Source: Cinnamomum chago (taxonomy: Eukaryota; Streptophyta; Magnoliopsida; Laurales; Lauraceae). From it: DNA of 64,000 nucleotides. The position numbers and the translations under genes were made by a program. This document shows, in pieces, positions 55,342 to 64,000 of the stretch (its first letter is position 1; every line of letters starts with the position of its first letter). Under the pieces are notes generated by a model, which had not been told where the DNA came from, did no database searches, and saw nothing but the letters and a program-made list of their open reading frames with translations. The stretch lies in assembly GCA_038049695.1 (NCBI GenBank), contig CP142458.1:45599001-45663000 (forward strand), read 5' to 3'.

Positions 55342-56513
55342 TGTTACACTCCATCGAGATTAATGCGATTAATGCATGACTAATCAACTTAATGGTGATT
55401 AACGATTAATGTGGATCAACTTAGTCTCGAATAAATGAATTAAGCATAATGGAATGAGTTTGGAAGAGATTGACTTAATTGAGTTGGTTTTAGGCCCAAA
55501 TTAGTGAAATTAAGGACTTTTCCGTAAATATGAATTTATGCATATTTCGTCTGATGCGGTGAAATTTTGATACTAGCATGTGTATCTCAACAAGTACGTC
55601 AACTTTTATAAAATACTCGATTTCATTTTACCTCAAATGAAGTACATGAGTCTTGATTTGACTTGAACTCGAAATATGTAAAATGTAGGGGGTTAAGTTG
55701 TAAAAGTACATTCTATAAGGTTCAGAACGAACCCAGAACCCATGTTATTCGACTCTTCCAAGTGAAACAATAGAGAAAGTGAGAGCTTTAGGTTTTTCTT
55801 CTTCGTTTTTCCTTCCCTGGATGTTTGAAGTGAGATTAAGCTAAAGGTTAAAGAGAGGGCCTCATCTATATCATCTTCTCCATCATCTTCTTCACTTTTC
55901 TTTGGAGAAATAGTTAAAGGAAAGCTATGATTTGCTCTTTGTTGAGTTACAAGTAAGTGATTTGGATTCTTTCTTAGGTTTGAGTGTTGTGACTGATTTC
56001 TAGCACAACCAATTTAAGAAATCTTGTTTTTAATTTGTCTCATGGTATTAGGTTGCAAAGAGGGTTTGGATTTGGGTGGATTTTGTGTTACATAGAGCTT
56101 GAAAGGAAGGGGTTTTTATGTTAAACTTGAATTAAGGCAAGTATAAATAGATTACTAATGGATATATGTTAATTGATATAGTTCTTTTTTGGTTTTGTTA
56201 CAATTGTGAATTAGACTTATGTTGTGTTAGAAATGGAATTGGTTTGAATGAATAGAGTTGATTTGAATGATGTTAATTGGAATAGAAGTGTAGTTGTTGT
56301 GTATAGATCATGTTGAGAAGGGGACAGGAGGTCCCAAATTGTGTGCAGGTTATGAAGGAAATGAAGAGAAAACAATTAGATTAGAAATCTGAAACTTGGA
56401 ATCGTTGCAGGTCCGATCGATCAGACAGACAGGCTGATCAATCGGACAGGTCCTAACTGCGAGGTGTTTGCAGGCCGATCAATCAGACAGAACATCCGAT
56501 CGATCAGACAGTC
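55342..56513 (+). mobile_element. LTR-E: plus-strand LTR start, cut by TK2
   Basis: Starts TGTTACACTCC after candidate duplication ACATC (55337-55341). TATA-like TTCTATAAGG at 55711-55720 with a leader after it. Four (C)CGATCGATCAGACAG or CGATCAATC motifs at 56411-56513, where TK2 is inserted. No gene. Right end is out of view. Confidence 0.6.
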
Positions 56514-57019
56514 TGTAAGACCCCGACCCGAGTGACCTCGATTAGTACTAATTAAGTGTGTTTTAGCTCTAAGTGAGATTAGTGGATTTTGATTTAAGTT
56601 GGGATTAGAATAGCTTTTAAATAGCTTTGGGGAGTTCTGAGTGCCTTCTTGAGTTAATGGGACCCTTTGGGGGTTCTTTTAGTGACTTCGCATGTGATTG
56701 GGGGATTATTCAAGTTTCCAATAATTCATGTTTTAGTCTCGTTTTACTGACCTCGTTAATCTCTACAACTTTCGTGTTGACTTTGTCCCCATTCGAGACC
56801 TCGAAACCCGACTTTTCCAACTTCAAGGGCAAAATATTCTTTTTACACCAAAATCTGGACACTATTTTTTCATGTCTCCAAAACCCTCGAAATATATACT
56901 TTTGGAAACTAGAAATTTCAGCGATCACTTTTCCCTTCTTCATCGAATTCATCCGAGGCCCAGAAATTCATGTTTTAAGCCCAACTAGTTTGATAAGTGG
57001 TAAGGCCCAACTCCACTTC

Positions 57020-57029
57020 TTATAAAAGG
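57020..57029 (+). promoter_or_regulatory. TATA box of LTR-F
   Basis: TTATAAAAGG, followed by a pyrimidine-rich leader at 57040-57130. Confidence 0.6.
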
Positions 57030-57892
57030 AGTGCCCATTTTCACTTTACTCTTTCTAGCTAATCTTCATTGAAGGCTGCCTAGGGTTTCTTCTTGCAATT
57101 TCTTCTTCTTTTTCTTACTCTTCCATCTCCAAATCCACATCAACCTTGCACCAATCAAGAAATGGAGGTCATCTTCTTCTTCCCCACCTTGCAAGCTCTC
57201 CATTGATACTCTTGGAAGAGAAATCCATCAACATTGAGGCACTCCTTGAGCTAACTCTTTCCATTTGGAAGTCACCCAAGTAAGCAATCATCTCCATCTT
57301 CGAGGTTAGTGTTCTTGTAGCCCTAGAGGAGCTTCTCCTCCATTATTGGAAGCTCTCCCTTCCTATATCATTGTTTTGGCTATTTAGGGTTTGTAATAAG
57401 TTGTATTTGGGGGTTTTTGTAGATCTTGGTGATTTTGAGCTTAAGAGAGTGATTAGAAGATCAATTTGCTAGCTTGGACCCAAGGCAAGTGGATGAATAG
57501 ATAAACTTAATGATTTTTATGTTCTGCTAGAAAATAAATCTTGATTTCTATTGTTTACTTTTGGTGATTTCACATGTGGTTTGCATCTACACTATTACTA
57601 TTTGTTTCCATTTCCTTTGAAGAACACCTTGATGAATTTTCTCCTTATTCAACCCTTTTGGAATTTTATGCATTGTTATTTTGTTATTCCTTGTTTTGTT
57701 GGGTTTCTCTTGACTTAATGAATGTGAATGGAAAGGAAGTGAAGGAAGAAAATTGAAGTGTTGAATGATGAATTGGAGGAGCGTTTTAACTCATTTTATT
57801 GCAGGAAAATGAATGGGAAATTAAGAGAACGGTTTTGAGGAAGAAAAGGCTCAAATATGTGCTCAATGTGAATTTCTCGCAGCTGGGCGGTC

Positions 57893-58180
57893 CGCTGGCG
57901 GTCACCTATCGACTAGCCGCCTGGTGACTGGTGGCTAACCGAACCAGGTTCGGTTACAATTCCAGAGAGCTATTTTTTTGTCTTGAAGGGGTGGTCAGCT
58001 AGCAGTCACCTAGTCGGCTAGCCGATCAGTGACCGCCAGCCAACCGAATTGGGGCGGTTACAATTCCTGTATGTTGCATCATGTCAGGCAACCCCCGGTC
58101 AATTGCGCAGCCAGCCAGTAGCTAACCGCCGAACCCATCAGTGGCTAACCGCCTGCTGACCAACAGGTGACTGACCTCCT
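57893..58180. repeat. CTAGCCG/GGTCAC repeat cluster in LTR-F
   Basis: Repeated GGCGGT, GGTCACC, CTAGCCG and CTAACCG words, including the palindrome CGGCTAGCCG near 58013. It occupies the same leader position as palindrome clusters in the other Tekay LTRs but is more diverged. Confidence 0.6.
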
Positions 58181-59650
58181 AGAAATTTTTAGGAATTGAA
58201 AAGGAAGAAAAGAACTGCTTCAAACCATATATTCATGAAATGGTTAGGAAGGACTGTTTGGGAATTTAGGGAGAAAATCTCATCTCGGAAATACGTTGAG
58301 GACTCTCGAATTATCAAAGTGTATAGGATGCTTGGAATGTCCTTAATTTTATTGAGTACCAAGCCAGTGATAAAACTGACATACGGGGCCCTTATACACC
58401 TTGATTTAAATCTTAAATCCTCAATGCATGGTCCAGTATCTTGTGGAAATCTTTCTTATGTTTCGTGTACTTGGATTTCATATGCACTCGCCTCTTTTCA
58501 CGTAATTTTACTAGCATGTTCTAGAAATCCTGAATTATGCACTTGAAGTGTCCTGGTAGCCTATATATGCATGACCAGACATGAATGTTATTTATGTGCC
58601 CATGTGCACCTTGTCCCGCCTGCTAAAGAGTTGCACACCTACCTGTATATATATTTGTATATGTCTGATTTCTTGCTTGTAACCTATAAGTCGGCACCAC
58701 TAAGCTTGGACAACCTTGTTGGCTTGATCCACCGACTTGGCATCCCCATCTTGTTCCTGCCAGCTGCATTCTGGATCCTGTCTATCCCATTACCCAGTTC
58801 CACGGCCGTGGTCTTGTCTAGCTACTTGTATATATATATATATATATATTTAGTTGGTTCTCATCACCTCGAGTGTCCGAGATCAACGCTTCCAACATGC
58901 TCTCATCACATTAGTGATGGAGGATTTAGCTCAGTTTGGTTACCATCTTGCTAGTTTCCTTTTCCTTGGTTCCTTTACACGTTTAATATTGCATATGTGA
59001 CTTTCCAATAACTTATGCATTGTTTCATGAAAATTATTCTTTTAGTAGGTTTTAATGTTTTCCAAGGTACATTTAAATATTATTATGTTGTTATATCTTT
59101 TCACCCACATTCCAGACCGTCGTGTCTGACCCATTCTTTGGTACTCAGGTCCAGATGTCGGTTATCTCAAGGAGGAGACAGAGGAGGTGGCCAGAGAGCT
59201 GCAACGAGTTTTAGAGTGGCAGGCTGATGATGTCGTCTAGACAGTCGGTCAGGCCTTGAGACATGGAACATTTTGGGGATTATGACTGACATATTCTTTT
59301 GGTTGTACTGGCCTTTGTTGGCCTTTATTTTTTTGGGGAGTGACTAATTAACTGATCTTTTGTATAGACATCTAACTTTATTTTGGGAAAATGCTATAAT
59401 GATCATTGGTCACTTTGACATCAAGTTATATGCATATGTTATCAGTCTTGTGGTTTTCGAAATGAATTATTAATTTGATTTGCTACACGCTTCCGCACTT
59501 GAATGAAATTATTATATTGGTGTGATATCCTCACCGTGGACACTTATGGGAAATTAAATAAATGTGTGCATCTTATCACCACACTTCAACACATTACTTA
59601 GTCTTGATCCCGGATTAGGCCCATGGGCCCGGTCCGGGGTCGCGACAAAC

Positions 59651-59662
59651 TGGTATCAGAGC
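59651..59662 (+). other. TK2 primer binding site
   Basis: TGGTATCAGAGC, three bases after the LTR. Initiator Met tRNA type. Confidence 0.95.
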
Positions 59663-59807
59663 GAGACGTGTTTCAGGCAATTAAAAGAAACTAGAAATCC
59701 TAAGGATGTGGCGAGGATTCGTTAGACTTTTCGTTAGCCAGAATCGTGTGAGCAATGTGTGATCCTCTACTCCATTATTATGTGCTAACATCTTGTTTTG
59801 CAGCGTT

Positions 59808-60980
59808 ATGCCACCTCGTAAGAGGCCTATAAACGACAATCCCACCTCGAGCAATAGTGATCACACTAGGCCAGTTGAAGAAGATATCCCTCATAACACC
59901 ATGCATAATCAGTTTCAGTAGATAATGCAAGCCATGGTTGATCAGCAACATCAGGCTAATGAGAATTAGGTTAGGCTATAGGAACTGATGGCAAGGAGAG
60001 AGGAAGGTCATGCTAGGGAAATGACACAAATGCAAAGACAATTGTTGGAAGTTTTAGAGAGGACGCCTGAACCGGTTCTAGCTCAACCAGCCGGTCCACA
60101 AATTGTCATCAATCAAAAAGAACATGACCCTAATGCCTTGTTTGAGCGGTTTAGAAAGAGAAGTCTAAAAGAATTTGCTGGAACAGAGGACCCATTAGCT
60201 GCAGATGATTGGTTGGAGCACATAGAAAACATCAAATGTAGAGGCTTGGGCTAATTTCAAGAGACAGTTCGGTGACAAGTATGTGCCAACTCATGTCAAG
60301 AGGCAGAAGGCAATAGATCTCTCGCAGCTTGTGCAAGGCAACATGACAGTCCTTGAATATCTCACCAAGTTTGAAAGGTTGTCCCGATATGCTCCGGAGT
60401 TTATAGACACCGTTGAGAAGAAAATAGCTAAGTTCCTTGAGGGGCTTAACTCGATCATAGAGAGGGATGCTACGGGGGTTATACCACCTGCAACCTTTAA
60501 AGAAGTTGTCAAGAGGGCTTGCAAGTTTGAGAACATGAACAACAATATCCTCCGAGTTCAAGGAAAGAGTCCAGTTTACCAACAGAACTACCAGTAGAGA
60601 AATCAGCAGAGCAAAAGGCAAAGGCCAGAGCAGAATGTTATAATCCAGTGGTTCCCATCCACTATATGAAGAATCATGTAAGTACTGAATGTCGTACCAT
60701 GACTGGGGCATGTTTCAGATGTGGTGCCATGAACCATCAACTCAAAGACTGCCCTAGGCTCAGGCAGAATCAACAACGACAAGGGGCACATCGTCCGGGA
60801 CCACATCAAAACGCACCAGTTACTCAAAGCCAGGCAAGGCCACCAAAGCAACAAGCACCACAACAGCAGTATAGACCACAGCAACAACAAGCTCGTCAAC
60901 AGGGACAGAATCAGAATCAACGTCCCACACAACAGAACAGGAATGCCCCACAGGGAAGGCAACAACTAGCTAAGAATAGG
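59808..60980 (+). pseudogene. TK2 Gag
   Basis: Starts MPPRKRPINDNPTSS at 59808. A stop lies at 59918. The frame at 59988-60254 holds LFERFRKRSLKEFAGTEDPLAADDWLEHIENI. It then jumps directly to WANFKRQFGDKYVPTHVKRQ (from about 60245), so roughly 60 residues usual between these blocks are deleted. The Gag core continues (EYLTKFERLSRYAPEFI). After a stop at 60597 comes the knuckle CFRCGAMNHQLKDC (about 60710-60755) and a Gln-rich stretch. Confidence 0.88.
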
Positions 60981-61530
60981 CCACAACATCAAGGGCAAAT
61001 CTATCTAGTCAATAGAGCTGATGCAGAAGCGGTAGGCAACGTGGTGGAAGGTACACTCCTCGTTTATGGAATTGAAGTTAGGATTTTATATGACCGTAGC
61101 TCTACACACTCATTTCTATTCCCTGATTTTTCTAAAATGATTGTTGTGCATGCTAGAGAACTTGAGTTTATTTTGACTGTGGCTACTCCAGTAAGCAAAC
61201 AAGTTATGTGTAGAACTTTTTACCCTAGTTGCACAATTCAAATAAGAGAAGTGTTGTTGCCCGCAGACCTTATTTTATTGGAGATGCATGACTTCGATAT
61301 CATCCTAGGGATGGATTAGTTGTTAGGGTACCATGCCACGATGGATTGTTTCCATAAGACCCTCACCTTCAAATTAAATGAGACACCGGCAGGAGTATTG
61401 TTTCAGGAGAGGAGGAATCCTCATGCAGAGTTTATCTCAGCATTGAAAGCTGAAAGACTTTTGAAAAATAGATGTGGAGCTTATTTGGCATTTATCACGG
61501 AGGATAAACGGTCCCAAGGGGTGTAGGAGA
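60981..61530 (+). pseudogene. TK2 aspartic protease
   Basis: Frame continuous with the Gag knuckle: EGTLLVYGIEVRILYDRSSTHSF has the catalytic Asp, but D-P/S-G-S has become D-R-S-S, losing the Gly. Then DLILLEMHDFDIILGMD, a TAG stop in place of Trp at 61318, YHATMDCFHKTLTF, and a TAG at 61525. Inactive. Confidence 0.88.
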
Positions 61531-61540
61531 TCCCTATTGT

Positions 61541-62159
61541 TTGGGAATTTCTAGATATTTTTCCAGAAGAGATTCAGGATTACCACCTATCAAAGAAATC
61601 GATTTCACTGTTGAGTTGTTACTAGGGACTGCTCCGATTTCTATTGCACCCTATAGGATGGCTCCAGCGGAATTGGGAGAATTGAAGATACAATTGCAAG
61701 AATTGTTAGACAAAGATTTTGTCAGACCTAGCATTTCTCCTTGGGGAGCTCTAGTTTTGTTCGTCCAGAAGAAAGATGGTTCGATGAGGATGTGTATTGA
61801 TTATAGGAGATTGAACCAAGTGACTATCAAGAACAAATACTCATTGCCAAGAATAGATGAATTATTTGATCAATTGCAAGGTGCCTCATACTTTTCGAAG
61901 TTTGACATGAGATCCGGTTATCATCAGCTGAGAGTTAGAGAATCAAATGTATTGAAGACAGCCTTCCAGACAAGATATGGTCACTATGAATTCCTAGTGA
62001 TGCCATTTGGGTTGACTAATGCATTGGCAGTGTTCATGGCATTGATGAACAAGATATTTGCATAGCATCTAGATCAGTTTATAGTAGTGTTCATTGATGA
62101 TATTTTGGTGTACTCCAAGTCTAAGGAAGAACATGAAGAGCATCTGAGAGTAGCATTGC
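61541..62159 (+). pseudogene. TK2 reverse transcriptase, truncated
   Basis: Shows [44 protein letters not shown], a TAG stop after NKIFA at 62063, then [13 protein letters not shown] with both catalytic Asp. The frame ends in HLRVALL at 62159, where the Sirevirus-like LTR begins. The missing half should lie to the right of that element. Confidence 0.92.
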
Positions 62160-62543
62160 TGTTAGGAATTTTGTAGATTGCAATTTGATGGATGCATTAT
62201 CATTCAAGCATCATTTGATTTACACACATATGCATTGATTTAGAACAACTTGAAATCTTGTTTTACACATGCATTGTTTTTAAGATATTGATTTATGCAT
62301 GATTTGTTTTTAATCTTGGATGCATTTGTTTTTTGAATAAGTAGTTTTTAGAAATCAAGCTAGCCATTGGTTTTATGGTTTTGAATCTTTTTTGGCTTTT
62401 TATGTTTCATGTTTTAAAACCCTTAGAATGATTTAAAACATGTTTTTAAGCTTGATTTAATGGCCCAAAAAATTTCCAACCAAAAATACTTTGAAAAATG
62501 GATTTTAGGAAATTTTGGTCCCAGGCCAGAAACGCAGTGTACC

Positions 62544-62696
62544 AGGTTGACCGAGCCAGGCCCAGGTCGACCGGGTATACTACCGTTGGCCATTTTTCAA
62601 ACGGTCACTTTTTTTACCGTTGTGAAGGCCAGGTCGACCGGGGAAGTGCCAGGTCGACCGGGGGACTAGCCGTTGGGCTGTTTTGGCTATAAATAG
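62544..62696 (+). promoter_or_regulatory. Palindromes and TATA box of the right Sirevirus-like LTR
   Basis: Four AGG(T)TGACCG or AGGTCGACCG sites and an ACCGTTG/CAAACGGT inverted pair precede GGCTATAAATAG (62686-62697). Same order and spacing as LTRs 1-3. Confidence 0.8.
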
Positions 62697-63682
62697 TGGT
62701 TCATTCCTTTGCCAGAGTTTGAGCATTTTTAAGGCCCTCCTTGAGAGGTTTTGAGGCCAATGAAAGGGAAATGAACTAAGGGATGAAAGGGGTCATTAGG
62801 AAAGCTAAAGCTTGGATTAATGAAGTTAAATCACCAAATAGGCTCTACTTTCCTTAATCATATGTTTTCATGCTTTGTTTTATTTTTGGTAAATCTTTTG
62901 TAGCATGATAAACTATGAGTTGTTGTGTCCTTAACATGTTTTATGTTTTGAATTGATTTATTGTTTTGGATGCATCACCATTGATTCAATCCAAGTATTA
63001 CTTTATTTGGTAAATCTAAGTAGATCATGTTAATGAAAGAATCTTTGAAATTATATGTAACATGATTCATATACTTGGTTGAATCTTTGGTTGTTGTTTT
63101 CCAACATAAGAAAATCTCTTTCAAATATATCTTATGTTTTGGATTCAACATCTTTACAAATCATATGTAGTTTTGTTTTAAAGTTTCACAACTTGCTTTG
63201 CATTGATAGGAATATCATTTTCAAGTTGATTTTATAATTACATATGATTTGTCCCCTAATTTCAATCAAATTTATTTTTATGTTTTATGAGCTACATTGT
63301 TGATTTGATTGACATCCCTATGCATCACATGTTTAGAGCTAATTAATTTCATACAACTTGTGAATCTTTGATATCATTAACAAGTTGTTACTTTTAACAT
63401 GTGACTTGCATTCTTTCCTCAATCATAAATGTTTTTATGAGCTAAAACTTTCAAAAGCCTTAGGCATACATTTATGAGCTTTCATTTTCAAAATGATTGA
63501 GGACATCACACACACACATCATGAGCATACATCTTTGCATTCATTGAGTGTTTATGTGAGTTAGATTTTCATTTTCATATCCGCCTATTTTAGAGGCAAA
63601 TGTAATGAGCTAAATTGAATCTCCATCAAGTGTATTATAGACACTAATTAGAGAGATAACCAACCATTGGTTGGAGAGGTTA

Positions 63683-63770
63683 TTGCTTAGCCTAAGAAAA
63701 GCATAATGTAGAGGTTATTGCTTAGCCTTGAAAGGCATATTGTAAATGTTATTGCTTAGCCTATTGAAAA
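63683..63770 (+). repeat. Minisatellite of right Sirevirus-like LTR
   Basis: Three copies of (GGT)TATTGCTTAGCCT about 36-40 bp apart, fewer than the five copies in LTRs 1-3. Confidence 0.75.
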
Positions 63771-64000
63771 GCATAAATAGTGGAAATCCGGTGGGGTGTT
63801 GAATCACAAGCCGGTAGTGGATGTAGGCATTGAGGCCGAACCACTATAAATCCTTGTGTGATGGTGCTTGCTTTGTGGTGATTGTTTTTATTAAGCTTCC
63901 GCATTTTATTTGTAATCACCACTTGTGACTAGTTTAAGTTAAAGAAGTTAAAATTGGCTAAAATTGGTCATAATTGAAGCTCACCCTATTCACCCCCCCC

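Larger units (their letters stand above)
56514..59647 (+). repeat. LTR-F: TK2 5' LTR
   Basis: 3134 bp, TGTAAGACCCC to GGGGTCGCGACA. U3 block with AAAAGTATAT in reverse orientation (56740-56960), TATA TATAAAAGGA at 57021-57030, CT-rich leader, palindromic repeats 57893-58180, (TA)n at 58829-58849, and the CCACTAAGCTTGG block near 58697. No gene. Confidence 0.92.
56514..62159 (+). mobile_element. TK2: Tekay-type Ty3/gypsy element, truncated at the right by a Sirevirus-like LTR
   Basis: LTR 56514-59647, initiator Met primer site 59651-59662, gag, protease and RT in order. At 62160 the RT is interrupted by another element. The remaining pol is expected beyond the window. Stops and a gag deletion show it is inactive. 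Confidence 0.9.
62160..64000 (+). mobile_element. Diverged Sirevirus-like LTR, plus orientation, cut by window end
   Basis: Starts TGTTAGGAATTTTG and is the diverged reverse complement of LTRs 1-3, ending in the same C run (plus-strand CCCCCCCC). The last ~30 bp are outside. Candidate left duplication is ATTGC (62155-62159). GGTCGACC-type sites lie at 62544-62660, directly upstream of the TATA box. No gene. Its internal region, possibly an autonomous relative, lies beyond the window. Confidence 0.92.

Noticed and set aside
58196-58954. ORFs of 116 and 127 residues in LTR-F
   Set aside because: Inside the LTR, crossing the (TA)n run and conserved non-coding blocks. No similarity recognised.

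Overview
The window is nuclear DNA of a flowering plant, or at least a seed plant, with a large repeat-rich genome. Every region I can explain is LTR retrotransposon. I see no host gene, rRNA gene, tRNA gene or CRISPR array. Three lineages are present: Ty3/gypsy Tekay(Del)-type elements (chromodomain integrase, 2.8-4 kb LTRs, initiator-Met tRNA primer site), one Ty3/gypsy Tat-lineage element (dual RNase H, antisense gene, tandem repeats in the 3' region), and Ty1/copia Sirevirus-like elements (coiled-coil Gag, multiple polypurine tracts, palindromes upstream of the LTR TATA box).

Layout. The backbone is a decayed minus-strand Tekay element, called TK1 here. Its 3' LTR starts left of the window, reappears at 977-1563 and ends at 18979. 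Its pol 3' part is 18956-20630, its RNase H start, RT, protease and gag are 45475-48532, and its 5' LTR is 48697-51674. The TK1 3' LTR carries two insertions. The first is the end of a Tekay LTR (LTR-A, 1-976). The second is a solo Tekay LTR (LTR-B, 1564-18176, target duplication AAAAC). LTR-B itself carries a tandem Sirevirus-like array LTR-internal-LTR-internal-LTR (3763-17595, target duplication GGGTT). TK1 RNase H is split by a Tat-lineage element, TAT1 (20636-45469, duplication AAATC). The left LTR of TAT1 is split by a 4.07 kb solo Tekay LTR (LTR-C, 23008-27073, duplication ATGTT).

Right of TK1 is a scrap of plus-strand integrase (51675-51812) and then a stack of plus-strand LTRs nested in one another: a fragment to 52465, LTR-D from 52466, LTR-E from 55342, and a Tekay element TK2 from 56514 (LTR 56514-59647, gag, protease, RT). 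TK2 is cut at 62160 by a diverged Sirevirus-like LTR that runs off the window.

Relative ages follow from the nesting. The integrase scrap is oldest, then TK1, then TAT1 and the solo LTRs. The Sirevirus array is youngest: its three LTRs differ by only about three substitutions plus the length of one G run. TK1 and TK2 are dead, with many stops. TAT1 has long open frames broken by a few frameshifts.

Most notable: (1) an array of eight 30-bp units at 31014-31412 in TAT1, each an interrupted hairpin whose stem arms change in compensating pairs between units; (2) a gene antisense to TAT1 at 28528-30012 with its own TATA box and two apparent introns; (3) clusters of CpG-rich perfect palindromes in the LTRs of all three lineages; (4) the tandem Gag-only Sirevirus-like array with a dispersed motif in its non-coding half.
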